A DNA stretch of 64,000 bases, taken from Micromonospora violae (lineage in GTDB: Bacteria > Actinomycetota > Actinomycetes > Mycobacteriales > Micromonosporaceae). The DNA is taken from NCBI RefSeq assembly GCF_004217135.1, contig NZ_SHKK01000001.1, positions 1,612,001 through 1,676,000 of the forward strand, read 5' to 3'. Shown here one piece after another: positions 51,490-59,467 of this stretch (position 1 is the first letter of the stretch; the number at the start of each line of letters is the position of its first letter). The translations under genes and the position numbers were made by a program. The notes beneath the pieces are model-generated. The model did no database searches, was not told the origin of the DNA, and was given only the letters and a program-made list of their open reading frames with translations.

Positions 51490-51515
51490 GTACCCGAACG
51501 CGGCCACCGCGAAAC
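51490..51515 (-). promoter_or_regulatory. SigB-type promoter of the hemerythrin gene
   Basis: Minus strand: GTTT (51515-51512), 16-base spacer, GGGTAC (51495-51490). A complete match to GNNT-N14-16-GGGTA(C/T), 60 bases before the start. Confidence 0.7.
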
Positions 51516-51578
51516 CGACCCGTCGATGCGTGCACCCGCGCCGGGCCGTCGACCAGCACGGGCTGGTATGAAGAGGCG

Positions 51579-52907
51579 ATGACGAGCGATGCCGCCTCCG
51601 CCCGACCCGACCCCACCGCAGAGGTCGTGGACCTCTGCCGCGACCTGCTGCGCATTGACACCACCAACACCGGTGACAACGACACCAGCGTCGGCGAGCG
51701 CCGCGCGGCCGAGTACGTGGCGGAGAAGCTCGCCGAGGTCGGCGTGGAGTCCGTCCTGCACGAGTCCGCGCCCGGCCGGGCGAACGTGGTGGCCCGCATC
51801 CCGGGCGCCGACCCGAGCCGCGGCGCGCTGCTGGTGCACGGGCACCTGGACGTGGTGCCCGCCGACGCCGACGAGTGGTCGGTGGACCCGTTCTCCGGCG
51901 AGCTGCGCGACGGTTACCTCTGGGGCCGGGGCGCGATCGACATGAAGGACTTCGACGCGATGGTGCTCGCCGTGGTGCGGCACTGGCAGCGCACCGGCGT
52001 CCGACCCCCGCGCGACATCGTGCTCGCGTACACCGCCGACGAGGAGGCCGGAAGCGACTACGGCGCGCGCTTCCTGGTGGACAACCACCGGGAGCTCTTC
52101 GACGGCTGCACCGAGGCGATCGGTGAGGTCGGCGGCTTCTCCTACTCGGTCAACGACAGTCAGCGGCTCTACCTCATCGAGACCGCCGAGAAGGGCATCG
52201 ACTGGCTGCGGCTGCACGCCAAGGGCCGCCCCGGGCACGGCTCGATGATGCACGACGACAACGCCGTCACCGCACTCGCCGAGGCGGTCGCCCGGATCGG
52301 CCAGCACCGCTTCCCGGTGGTGGTCACCGACACCGTGCGGGCCTTCCTGACCGAGGTCTCCGACCTGCTCGGCATCGAACTGGACCCGGACGACCCGGAG
52401 ACGGCCATCGCCAAGCTCGGCCCCATCGCCAACATCATCGGCGCGACCATCCGCAACACCGCCAACCCGACCCGGTTGAGCGCCGGCTACAAGGACAACG
52501 TCATCCCCGGCCGGGCCACCGCCACCATCGACTGCCGCAGCCTGCCCGGCCAGTCCGAGCTGCTGGAGCGGCAACTGCGCGAGCTGGTCGGCCCGGACAT
52601 CGCGATCGAGTACGTCCAGCGGCAGCCGGCGTTGGAGACCACCTTCGACGGTGACCTGGTCGAGGCGATGTCGGCGGCCCTGCGCGCCGAGGACCCGGGG
52701 GCGCGGCCCGTTCCGTACATGCTCTCCGGGGGCACCGACGCCAAGGCGTTCTCCCAGCTCGGCATCCGCTGCTTCGGGTTCGCCCCGCTCCGGCTGCCCG
52801 CCGACCTGAACTTCTCGGCGTTGTTCCATGGCATCGACGAGCGCGTTCCGGTGGACGGACTACAGTTCGGCGTGCGGGTTCTCGACCGGTTCCTCCGCAC
52901 CTGCTAA
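51579..52907 (+). CDS. M20/M25/M40 family metallohydrolase
   Basis: A 442-residue dizinc peptidase or amidohydrolase. Metal motifs: L-V-H-G-H-L-D-V-V-P (first His, bridging Asp later at GRGAIDMKDFDAMV), D-E-E-A-G-S with the catalytic glutamate, and a C-terminal histidine in FALFHGIDERV-like ALFHGIDE. It resembles ArgE/DapE/dipeptidase relatives; the actual substrate is unclear. ATG 51579 follows AAGAGG. The next gene starts 57 bases downstream. Confidence 0.9.
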   Translation: MTSDAASARPDPTAEVVDLCRDLLRIDTTNTGDNDTSVGERRAAEYVAEKLAEVGVESVLHESAPGRANVVARIPGADPSRGALLVHGHLDVVPADADEWSVDPFSGELRDGYLWGRGAIDMKDFDAMVLAVVRHWQRTGVRPPRDIVLAYTADEEAGSDYGARFLVDNHRELFDGCTEAIGEVGGFSYSVNDSQRLYLIETAEKGIDWLRLHAKGRPGHGSMMHDDNAVTALAEAVARIGQHRFPVVVTDTVRAFLTEVSDLLGIELDPDDPETAIAKLGPIANIIGATIRNTANPTRLSAGYKDNVIPGRATATIDCRSLPGQSELLERQLRELVGPDIAIEYVQRQPALETTFDGDLVEAMSAALRAEDPGARPVPYMLSGGTDAKAFSQLGIRCFGFAPLRLPADLNFSALFHGIDERVPVDGLQFGVRVLDRFLRTC

Positions 52908-52964
52908 GTCGTGTCCGGCCGTGACGCCGGCGCGCAACCTCCCAACGTGAAGGGACTGCCCCAC

Positions 52965-53627
52965 ATGACCGACCAGCATGGTGAGCTGGACGCCGCTCTC
53001 GAGCGGGTGATCGAAGCGGCTCGCCACCACCTGGCCGCCGTGCGCGCCGCGCAGGGCCGCGTCGACGACGACGACGTCTGGCAGGCGTACGTGGCGTTGA
53101 ACAACGCCTCCTTCGCGTACGACGAGCGGCTGCTCGACGCCTTCGGCGAGGTGACGCCCTGGGATGTCGACTCCATCGACCCGGACGAGGCCGACGAGCG
53201 TTTCGGCGGCGGCGAGGGCGCCGAGGCCAGCGACCCGCACCCTCGGGTGATCTCGGTGCGTCAGCGTCGGGACTACCGGGTGCCGAGCATCTCCGCGCTG
53301 CTGCGGGCGGCCGAGGCGGCCCGCCGCGAGGGCACCCCGGAGGACGACGAGCCGGCACCGGTGGAGGGCGTCGGCGAGGCGGTGCTGGAGCTGCTGCAGA
53401 GTGGTGACGGCTCGCTCGGCGCGTTGGACGTCCCCGAGTTGGAACCGCTCGACGGGGTGGTCATGGTCAGCGAGGTCGGCACGCCGGTCGACCTGGAGTC
53501 GTTCGACGACGACGACGCGGTCGGCCCGTTCCAGCCGGCGGCCGACGACCGGCTGGTCGGTCGGCTCGACGAGCACCCGTTCCTGGAGCTCGACGACGAT
53601 CACGACCACGCCGGGCACCAGCACTAA
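52965..53627 (+). CDS. Conserved actinobacterial hypothetical protein
   Basis: A 220-residue acidic protein found in actinobacteria. The N-terminal helical part (LDAALERVIEAARHHLAAVRAAQGR, LNNASFAYDERLLDAFGEVTPWDVD) is followed by a long Asp/Glu-rich half ending in D-D-D-H-D-H-A-G-H-Q-H. The His/Asp tail could bind metal but this is speculative. ATG 52965 follows AAGGGA; GTG 52947 is possible. A strong terminator lies 11 bases after the stop. Confidence 0.75.
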   Translation: MTDQHGELDAALERVIEAARHHLAAVRAAQGRVDDDDVWQAYVALNNASFAYDERLLDAFGEVTPWDVDSIDPDEADERFGGGEGAEASDPHPRVISVRQRRDYRVPSISALLRAAEAARREGTPEDDEPAPVEGVGEAVLELLQSGDGSLGALDVPELEPLDGVVMVSEVGTPVDLESFDDDDAVGPFQPAADDRLVGRLDEHPFLELDDDHDHAGHQH

Positions 53628-53637
53628 GCCCTTCACC

Positions 53638-53680
53638 AGCGTCAGCGCCCGGCCTAGTGCTCAGGCCGGGCGCTGACGCT
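53638..53680 (+). terminator. Strong perfect hairpin terminator
   Basis: A perfect 17-bp stem, AGCGTCAGCGCCCGGCC / GGCCGGGCGCTGACGCT, with a nine-base loop. Confidence 0.85.
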
Positions 53681-53690
53681 CAGGCACAGC

Positions 53691-53815
53691 GCCAGCGCTA
53701 CTGTCTCGCACCAGCGCTACGGCGCGGTGCCGGCGTTACTGCCCGGCGCCAGCGCTACGGCTCGGTGCCAGCGCTGCTGCCCGGCACCAGCGTTCGGCCG
53801 GGTGCCGCTCAGGGT
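53691..53815. repeat. Degenerate CCAGCGCTAC repeats
   Basis: Five or six imperfect copies of a roughly 19-base unit centred on (C)CAGCGCTAC, each followed by a GGTGC or CGGCGC stretch. It lies between the terminator and the convergent DUF5703 gene. Non-coding. Confidence 0.6.
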
Positions 53816-53845
53816 CGACTCCGGCCCTGGGCGGCACCGCCGGCA

Positions 53846-54037
53846 TCAGTACGACAGGCCCGGCTGCGGCTGGTTGATCCGCCGACGACGCAGCACCACC
53901 TGGCGCGTGCCGTCCCGGAACAGCCGAACCCGGGCCAACTCCCATCCGGAGAACTCCGCCTGGATCGCCAACTGCGCCGCTGCGGTCAACCGGTCGACGT
54001 TCGGCGGTAGCCGCAGTGGCGCGTACTCGTAGTCCAT
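53846..54037 (-). CDS. DUF5703 small protein
   Basis: A 63-residue protein: MDYEYAPLRLPPNVDRLTAA, LAIQAEFSGWELARVRLFRDGTRQVVLRRRR. The Y-E-Y start and W-E-L-A-R-x-R-L-Y/F core match DUF5703, a small actinobacterial family of unknown function. The ATG at 54046, nine bases upstream, is an alternative start. Confidence 0.82.
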   Translation of the reverse strand: MDYEYAPLRLPPNVDRLTAAAQLAIQAEFSGWELARVRLFRDGTRQVVLRRRRINQPQPGLSY

Positions 54038-54145
54038 GCCACCCATGCTGCCCAGCCCACCGGCCGTTCGCCACCCCCTGCAGGGTGACCAACAACGCTG
54101 CCCCGACAGCCCGCTGCCCCGTGCCCGCCCCGCGCCCCGTCGCGC

Positions 54146-54214
54146 CGATCTTGCACATCGTGTCGCAACAAAAAGGGCATCGAGTGTCAAACGGCAACCG
54201 GAACCGCAAGATCG
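54146..54214. repeat. 69-bp palindromic element, related to C/D ends
   Basis: Ends CGATCTTGC and GCAAGATCG are inverted. The arm sequence resembles the right arm of copy C (reading CGTCGATCTTGCAGTTG), so it may be a diverged member of the same family. Centre is A-rich (AACAAAAAGG). Confidence 0.55.
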
Positions 54215-54267
54215 ACACCCCAAGCGGACGCCCGTCACGCCCCCGGCCCCACTCGCCGCGCCTGCAA

Positions 54268-54384
54268 CCCCCAGCCCTCGTCAACCCCCAGCCCTTGTCA
54301 ACCCCCAGCCCTTGTCAACCCCCAGCCCTTGTCAACCCCCAGCCCTTGTCAACCCCCAGCCCTCGCCAACCCCCAGCCCGCGTC
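54268..54384. repeat. 17-bp tandem repeat array
   Basis: Six complete copies of CCCCCAGCCCTTGTCAA-type units (54268-54369) plus a partial seventh, with the TT/TC and GTC/GCC positions varying. The array runs directly into the palindromic element that begins at 54381. Confidence 0.9.
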
Positions 54385-54458
54385 GATCATGGAGTTGTGG
54401 TGGGGGACAAATGGTCTGTTACCGCATTAAGTCAGGCACCACAAGTCCATGATCGACG
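54381..54458. repeat. 78-bp intergenic palindromic element, copy D
   Basis: Inverted ends CGTCGATCATGGAGTTGTGG and, on the right, CCACAAGTCCATGATCGACG. The outer 12 bases pair perfectly. Closely related to copy C at 31433-31509. Confidence 0.85.
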
Positions 54459-54505
54459 GGCGAGTGGGCGGCGGGCGACTGGGCGGCGGGCGACTGGGCG
54501 GCGGG

Positions 54506-55426
54506 TTAGGGGGTGGGGAGGTTTGCCGTTAGGAGGGCGGCGAGGGCGGGGGCGGCCAGGGTGAGCGAGCGGGGGTTGCCCGGGTCGACCGTCAGCCCCC
54601 AGGACGGGTCCGGCCAGTCCTCGAACAGGTCGGCGCAGGGCAGCGCGATGAACGGCACCCCGTCCCCGGTGAAAGCGGCGAGCGCCCGGGGCGAGGTGAA
54701 GACCGGCAGCATTGGTGCGCCGGTCGCGTCGCCGACCACCGTCCACGGGAAGTCGGCTTCCGGCGACGGCTCTGCGGCCAGCGGGACGCACACCGTGGCA
54801 CCGGCCAGCGCCCCGAGGTAGCCGGGCAGGTCACGCCGTTCGACGGCCGCCGCGAGTACCGCCACCACCGCCGGCTCCACCACCTCGACCGGCCCGGCCT
54901 CGACCGGTGTCGCGTCGGCCGGTCCGGCCTGGGCCGGCGTGGCCTGGGCCGGCGTGGCCTGGGCCGGCGTGGCCTGGGCCGGCGTGGCCTGGGCCGGTCC
55001 GGCCTGGACCGGCGTGGCCTGGGCTGGTTTGGCGTTGGCCGGCGTTGGCCGCGCAGGGGTCGGTCGCGTCGCCGGGGCCGGGTGCGCGGCCGGCGATACC
55101 GCCCGGCAGGAGAGCGCGCCGGGCTCGTCGGTCAACACCTCGGCGGCGGTACGGGTCACGAACACGCTGAGCCGCTCCACCTGCTCCGGGGTGCGCGGTG
55201 TCTCGTACCACCAGCCCTCGTCGCCGGTCGGGCGGTGCCAGCCGAGCGCGGCCAGGCGTGCCTCGTCGTGGCCGGGGCAGATCACCCGCACCACCTGGCG
55301 GCGCACCAGCAGCCGGATCCCGCGCGGACCGGCGGACAGCTCCAGGTCGGTGTCCCGGTCACAGCGGGCGACGGTGTCCCGCAGCCGAGCGACGATCTGC
55401 GGCCAGGTCGGCGACGGCGTCGTCAC
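54506..55426 (-). CDS. TY-Chap / SseB-like two-domain protein
   Basis: A 306-residue protein. Residues about 1-100 resemble the TY-Chap (type III chaperone-like) fold: IVARLRDTVARCDRDTDLELS and ALGWHRPTGDEGWWYETP. A linker of Ala-Thr-Pro-Ala-Gln repeats (about residues 130-175; at DNA level 15-bp repeats at 54924-55030) leads to a C-terminal SseB-type domain (MLPVFTSPRALAAFTGDG, DLFEDWPDPSWGLTVDPG). Such domains accompany type VII-like secretion systems. Its start overlaps the stop of the EbfC-like gene (ATGA). Confidence 0.78.
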   Translation of the reverse strand: MTTPSPTWPQIVARLRDTVARCDRDTDLELSAGPRGIRLLVRRQVVRVICPGHDEARLAALGWHRPTGDEGWWYETPRTPEQVERLSVFVTRTAAEVLTDEPGALSCRAVSPAAHPAPATRPTPARPTPANAKPAQATPVQAGPAQATPAQATPAQATPAQATPAQAGPADATPVEAGPVEVVEPAVVAVLAAAVERRDLPGYLGALAGATVCVPLAAEPSPEADFPWTVVGDATGAPMLPVFTSPRALAAFTGDGVPFIALPCADLFEDWPDPSWGLTVDPGNPRSLTLAAPALAALLTANLPTP

Positions 55427-55842
55427 GCCGGTGCGCCCGGCAGACGGTCGTCCAGCCGCCCGAGCCGGGCCACGGTCTCTTCCAGACGGCCCAGCGCGGA
55501 GAAGTCGCCCGGCGCGCCGAACAGGTCGCTGAGCCCTGCGCCGAGTGCGACGTCCAACCCATCGGTGTGCTCGTCGACGTGCGCGGAGGCGACCTCACGA
55601 GCCCGCCGGTAGGCGTCGAGCACCAGCTCGGCGACCCCCTCCGTGCCGGCACGCAGCGCGGCCGGCGCGAGGGTGAGGCCGGTCAGCGCGCCGGTGGCGT
55701 CGACGGTCGCCGAGACCAGTCCGCTCTCGTCGGCCGCCGTGCCGGACAGTTCGGCCAGGTCGTCGCGGAGGCCCGCGAACCGGCGCTCGATGTCGGCGAT
55801 GCGCCCGGCGAGCGTGTCGAACGCGGACGACGGGTCCGTCAT
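55423..55842 (-). CDS. YbaB/EbfC-like protein
   Basis: A 139-residue member of the YbaB/EbfC nucleoid-associated family as seen in T7SS-linked actinobacterial clusters: helical start FDTLAGRIADIERRFAGLRDDLAEL, beta strands in GLVSATVDATGALTGLTLAP, and helix LVLDAYRRAREVASAHVDEH. ATG 55842 has GGAGGAA upstream. Coupled to the TY-Chap gene (four-base overlap) and divergent from the ESX-like gene 91 bases away. Confidence 0.82.
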   Translation of the reverse strand: MTDPSSAFDTLAGRIADIERRFAGLRDDLAELSGTAADESGLVSATVDATGALTGLTLAPAALRAGTEGVAELVLDAYRRAREVASAHVDEHTDGLDVALGAGLSDLFGAPGDFSALGRLEETVARLGRLDDRLPGAPA

Positions 55843-55933
55843 GAGATTCCTCCCCGTAGATCGTGCGACCGGGTGGTGCCGGTGGCCGGGAGATCGTATC
55901 GTCGGTGCGCTCGACACATGGGGGAGGAACGGC

Positions 55934-56266
55934 ATGCCGCCGGATATCGATGTCGACGTGCAGGCGGTCCGTCGACTGGAGACAGCCGCCAAGCACGTTG
56001 CCAGCTCGCTCGCCGCGCTGGAGACTCAGATCGTCTCGGCCGGCGATGTGCCGTCGGGCGCCTTCGGTCACCTGCCGTTCGCCAGCGACATGCTCCGCGA
56101 CAAGTACGCCGAGCAGGTCACCGGCGGTAAGGAGCTGTTCGCCGCCGCGAACTCCGCGTTCGGCCGGGTCGCCAAGGCGCTGGCCGACACGGCCGAAGCG
56201 TACGAAAACAACGAACGGGAGCTCGACGCCGGGTTCAAGGCCATCCAGTCGGGGCTGCCCGCATGA
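55934..56266 (+). CDS. ESX-type small helical protein
   Basis: A 110-residue helical protein: VDVQAVRRLETAAKHVASSLAALETQI, FAAANSAFGRVAKALADTAEAYENNERELDAGFKAI. Size and helix-turn-helix layout with Y-x3-(D/E) (A-Y-E-N-N-E near the C-terminus) match type VII secretion targets, though there is no WXG motif. ATG 55934 follows GGGAGG. It overlaps the next gene by four bases. Confidence 0.75.
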   Translation: MPPDIDVDVQAVRRLETAAKHVASSLAALETQIVSAGDVPSGAFGHLPFASDMLRDKYAEQVTGGKELFAAANSAFGRVAKALADTAEAYENNERELDAGFKAIQSGLPA

Positions 56267-57324
56267 GCGGGCCGGCCGGCAGCGCCGTCCAGCTGTGGAA
56301 CGGCCTCGACAGCGCGCTCTCCGGTGTGCAGGACGCCGTGGACAGCGTCTGCCGGACATTGGCGTGGCCGCTGATCCAACTCGTCGACCTGGTCGACGGC
56401 GAGCCCGCCGTGCTGCGCGCGAAGGCCGCCGAGTGGGACGCGCTGGCCGGGCAGGTGCGTGACCTGGTGCAGGGCCACCGCGGGACCCGGGAGTCCGCGC
56501 AGGCCGGGTGGCGCTCGCCGTCCGGTGTGGCGTACGGCCAGCGGTTGGCCGACGTGGAGCAGCAGCTCCTCGACGTGGCGGAGCAGTTCGCCGCGACCGC
56601 GGAGTACCTGCGCAGTGTCGCCGACGGCCTGCAGACCGTGCACGACGTGCTCGTGGACCTCTGCGTGGAGTTCGTGAACTTCCTCCTGGTGACGCTGGTG
56701 ACGGCGTTGCTGATGGCGCCGATCACCATGGGTGCGTCCTGGGCGGCCGGCGTGGGCGTGGCCGTCACCCGGGGCCTGATCGTGGTCACCCGCATGTTGA
56801 AGGTCATCCGACCGCTCGCGGTGCACCTGCAGAAGGTCATCCGCCTGCTCCAACGGGTGATGCTGTACCTGCGCAAGCTGCGCGCGCACCTGGACAAGCT
56901 GGTCGACATGCAGAAGGCGTTGCGCACCGGCAAGAAGTACGCCGACAAGCGGCGCGCCGCCGGCAAGCTCGACAAGTGGCACCACAAGTTCCTCGACCCG
57001 ACCAAGGGCACCTACAAGTTGGGCAAGTCCGGTTCCCCGTTCGACATGGGTGCCCTCGACCGGGCCCGCGCGCTGCGGGCACACGGGTTCGCCGACGGTG
57101 CCCGGGTGATCGCCCGGGACTGGGCGACCAACCTGCCGTGGAACGTGCCGAACTCGGTCGTGCACGGTGTCACCTGGGGGACGGTCGCGTTGACCAGTGG
57201 GCTCTCCATTCCCGGCAGCGACCAGGTCGGCGACCAGATCGACCAGGCGGTGCAGGACGGCGCGGACTGGATCGACCAGAATGTCTTCGGGCAGCCGCCG
57301 GCGGGCCAGCCGGCGGGCCGCTAG
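56263..57324 (+). CDS. ESX-associated large protein with WXG-like N-terminus and membrane segment
   Basis: A 353-residue protein. Residues about 45-130 resemble a WXG-type helical domain with W83-R-S-P-S-G (residues 83-88); a hydrophobic segment spans about 138-170; a basic helical region (LQKVIRLLQRVMLYLRKLRAHLDKL) and a C-terminal domain follow. It may be a T7SS substrate or a membrane-linked effector; no catalytic motif is seen. It starts inside the previous gene (ATGA) and the next starts 13 bases after its stop. Confidence 0.72.
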   Translation: MSGPAGSAVQLWNGLDSALSGVQDAVDSVCRTLAWPLIQLVDLVDGEPAVLRAKAAEWDALAGQVRDLVQGHRGTRESAQAGWRSPSGVAYGQRLADVEQQLLDVAEQFAATAEYLRSVADGLQTVHDVLVDLCVEFVNFLLVTLVTALLMAPITMGASWAAGVGVAVTRGLIVVTRMLKVIRPLAVHLQKVIRLLQRVMLYLRKLRAHLDKLVDMQKALRTGKKYADKRRAAGKLDKWHHKFLDPTKGTYKLGKSGSPFDMGALDRARALRAHGFADGARVIARDWATNLPWNVPNSVVHGVTWGTVALTSGLSIPGSDQVGDQIDQAVQDGADWIDQNVFGQPPAGQPAGR

Positions 57325-57337
57325 GAGGCGACGGGTG

Positions 57338-58243
57338 ATGTCAGGGGAGCGGGGGCGGCTGGGCCGGTTCACCGATGCGGTGCTCGGCGGCGCGCGGGCC
57401 GCCCGGGACAAGGCCCGCGAGCTGCGGGACGAGTTCCGCACCAGCGACGAACCGGAGCGTGCCCTGGTGGCGCCGCTGCTGGTCGGGCAGGACGTCCGCT
57501 ACGTGGGGCTGGGGCCGGTCCGCCTGTCGCAGACCCACCAGGCCGGTCGCCAGCTCGCCGACGAGGTCGGCGCGGAACTGGCCGAGGCGCTCGACCCGAA
57601 GGTGCTGTTCGGGCTGCTCAACATCGTCAACCCGGTGGTCTGGGTCGACGCCGTGCTGACGCCCGTGCGGATGGCCGCCGGGGTGCTGCTGCTGCCGGGC
57701 AAGGCCGGCGCGATCGCCGCCGGTGTGCCGGAGCTGGCCGCGCCGGAGCGGGGTCTGCCGCAGCAACCCACCCAGCGGGAGCCGATCCCGCTCAGCGACG
57801 AGCAGGAGGCGTTCCGCGCGCTGTTCCGGCTGAGCCAGTACCGTCCGCTGGCCGAGCAGCTCGCCGAGATCGCGTACCGACGCCGGTACGTCTTCAGCGG
57901 CGACCTCGCCACCATCGCCGGCAGCCTGCTGCTGTTCCTGGAGCGTTACACCGGCACCCCGCTGGCGGTCACCGACACGCACCTGCACCTGCTGCGGATG
58001 GGTCCCCGCCCGGACGCCGACCGGCCCGACCGGCGGCAACCGCGGGTGCTGTGGAGTGTGGGCCGCGACCGGGTGGCCCGGGTCGACTCCGAGCGGGGCG
58101 CGAGCGGGCTCGTGCAGCTCGCCTCCACCGTCGTCTTCGACGACGGCTCGTGGATCCGGCTCACCCAGCCCGCGCTCCGCGACGACCAGTCGCGTTTCCT
58201 GACCGCGATCCAGGACCTCCCCGGCCAGCGCCCGACGCCGTGA
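57338..58243 (+). CDS. Hypothetical protein, third gene of the ESX-like operon
   Basis: A 301-residue protein with a basic N-terminus, a middle region with VDAVLTPVRMAAGVLLLPG and a C-terminal part with PLAVTDTHLHLLRMGP and FDDGSWIRLTQP. It has no recognised domain, but its position behind two ESX-type genes and ahead of none suggests a role with them. ATG 57338 has GGAGG upstream; GTG 57335 possible. The 3' end runs through an 18-bp repeat. Confidence 0.65.
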   Translation: MSGERGRLGRFTDAVLGGARAARDKARELRDEFRTSDEPERALVAPLLVGQDVRYVGLGPVRLSQTHQAGRQLADEVGAELAEALDPKVLFGLLNIVNPVVWVDAVLTPVRMAAGVLLLPGKAGAIAAGVPELAAPERGLPQQPTQREPIPLSDEQEAFRALFRLSQYRPLAEQLAEIAYRRRYVFSGDLATIAGSLLLFLERYTGTPLAVTDTHLHLLRMGPRPDADRPDRRQPRVLWSVGRDRVARVDSERGASGLVQLASTVVFDDGSWIRLTQPALRDDQSRFLTAIQDLPGQRPTP

Positions 58244-58287
58244 CGCCGCCCGACGCCGTGACGCCGCCCGAGGCCGTGACGCCGCCC
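58234..58287. repeat. Three 18-bp tandem repeats at the gene end
   Basis: Three copies of GACGCCGTGACGCCGCCC-type units (58234-58251, 58252-58269, 58270-58287), the first containing the stop codon of the preceding gene. Confidence 0.85.
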
Positions 58288-58309
58288 GAGGGGTGGCGCG
58301 GCGGACTGG

Positions 58310-59281
58310 TCAGCCGTCGCGTTCGGGGTAGCCGACCGGCACCGCGGAGACGTCGTCCAGCGCGGTGGTGATCTCCTCGGGCAGGGTGATCCGTTCCACC
58401 TGGAGTGCGCCGAGCAGCTGCCCCACCGTGCGGGCGCCGAGGATCGGCGCGGTCACGCCGGGCCGGTCCCGGATCCACGCCAACGCCACCTCCAGCGGCG
58501 ACACCCCCAGCCCACCGGCCGCGGTCGCCACCGCCTCCACGATGCTGGAGCAGCGCGGCTCCAGGTACGTGGCGACGAACCGTTCGAAGTGCGGCGACGC
58601 GGCCCGGGAGTCGGCCGGGCGGCCGTGCCGGTACTTGCCGGTCAGCACGCCACGGCCCAGCGGCGACCAGGGCAGCACGCCGAGGCCGAGGGCGTCGCAC
58701 GCGGGCAGCACCTCCCGCTCCACACCCCGCTCCAGCAGCGAATACTCCACCTGGGACGCGACCACCGGCGCCCGCCCCGGCCAGGCGGTCTGCCAGGCGG
58801 CGGCCCGCGCGGTCTGCCAACCGGAGAAGTTCGACACCCCCACGTAGCGGACCTTGCCACTGGCCACCGCGTGGTCCAGGGCGGCCAGGGTCTCCTCAAG
58901 GGGGGTGTCCGGGTCGTACCCGTGCACCTGGAACAGGTCGACGTGGTCGGTGCCGAGCCGGCGCAGCGACGCGTCCAAGGTGCGCAGCAGGTGCCCCCGG
59001 GAGCCGTCGCGGCGTCGGCCACTGCCGGGACGCAACCCGGCCTTGGTGGCGATCAGCAGCTCGTCGCGGGGGACGAGGGAGCCCAGCAGGGAGCCGATCA
59101 CCGACTCGGCGTCACCGTCGCCGTACACGTCGGCGGTGTCGATCAGATTGCCGCCCGCGTCCAGATAACTCTTCAGCTGAGCGGCCGCATCGTCGGCGTC
59201 GGTGTCCCGGCCCCAGGTCATGGTGCCGAGCGCGAGCCGGGAAACCGCCAGCCCGCTTCGGCCGAGCGGTCGCTGTTGCAT
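58310..59281 (-). CDS. Aldo/keto reductase
   Basis: A 323-residue NADPH-dependent aldo/keto reductase. The catalytic set is visible as [11 protein letters not shown] (Asp, Tyr), LLIATKAGL (Lys) and [10 protein letters not shown] (His); the C-terminal cofactor loop [15 protein letters not shown] matches the family. The barrel start [24 protein letters not shown] is typical. It reduces aldehydes or ketones; substrate unknown. Divergent from the F420 oxidoreductase gene. Confidence 0.93.
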   Translation of the reverse strand: MQQRPLGRSGLAVSRLALGTMTWGRDTDADDAAAQLKSYLDAGGNLIDTADVYGDGDAESVIGSLLGSLVPRDELLIATKAGLRPGSGRRRDGSRGHLLRTLDASLRRLGTDHVDLFQVHGYDPDTPLEETLAALDHAVASGKVRYVGVSNFSGWQTARAAAWQTAWPGRAPVVASQVEYSLLERGVEREVLPACDALGLGVLPWSPLGRGVLTGKYRHGRPADSRAASPHFERFVATYLEPRCSSIVEAVATAAGGLGVSPLEVALAWIRDRPGVTAPILGARTVGQLLGALQVERITLPEEITTALDDVSAVPVGYPERDG

Positions 59282-59467
59282 GGGTGAACCTTATTTCGAA
59301 CCTGCCGTTACGGATATCCTCGCTCCCGTATCTCTGCCGGTTCTGCCGGTTCCGCCGCCCAGAGCTGCCCCGATGGAGGGGGGATCAAAGGGGTCGAGCC
59401 GGTGATCGAGTCCGTTATCGGCATTGCGTAACCTGGGGCGACCTGTGCCACAGATGGGGGAGGACCA

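Larger units (their letters stand above)
54047..54505. other. Repeat-rich intergenic region
   Basis: A 459-base gene-free stretch containing a hairpin element (54146-54214), a 17-bp tandem array (54268-54384), a 78-bp palindromic element (54381-54458) and GGCGGGCGACTG repeats (about 54460-54505). All frames give low-complexity products. Confidence 0.75.
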
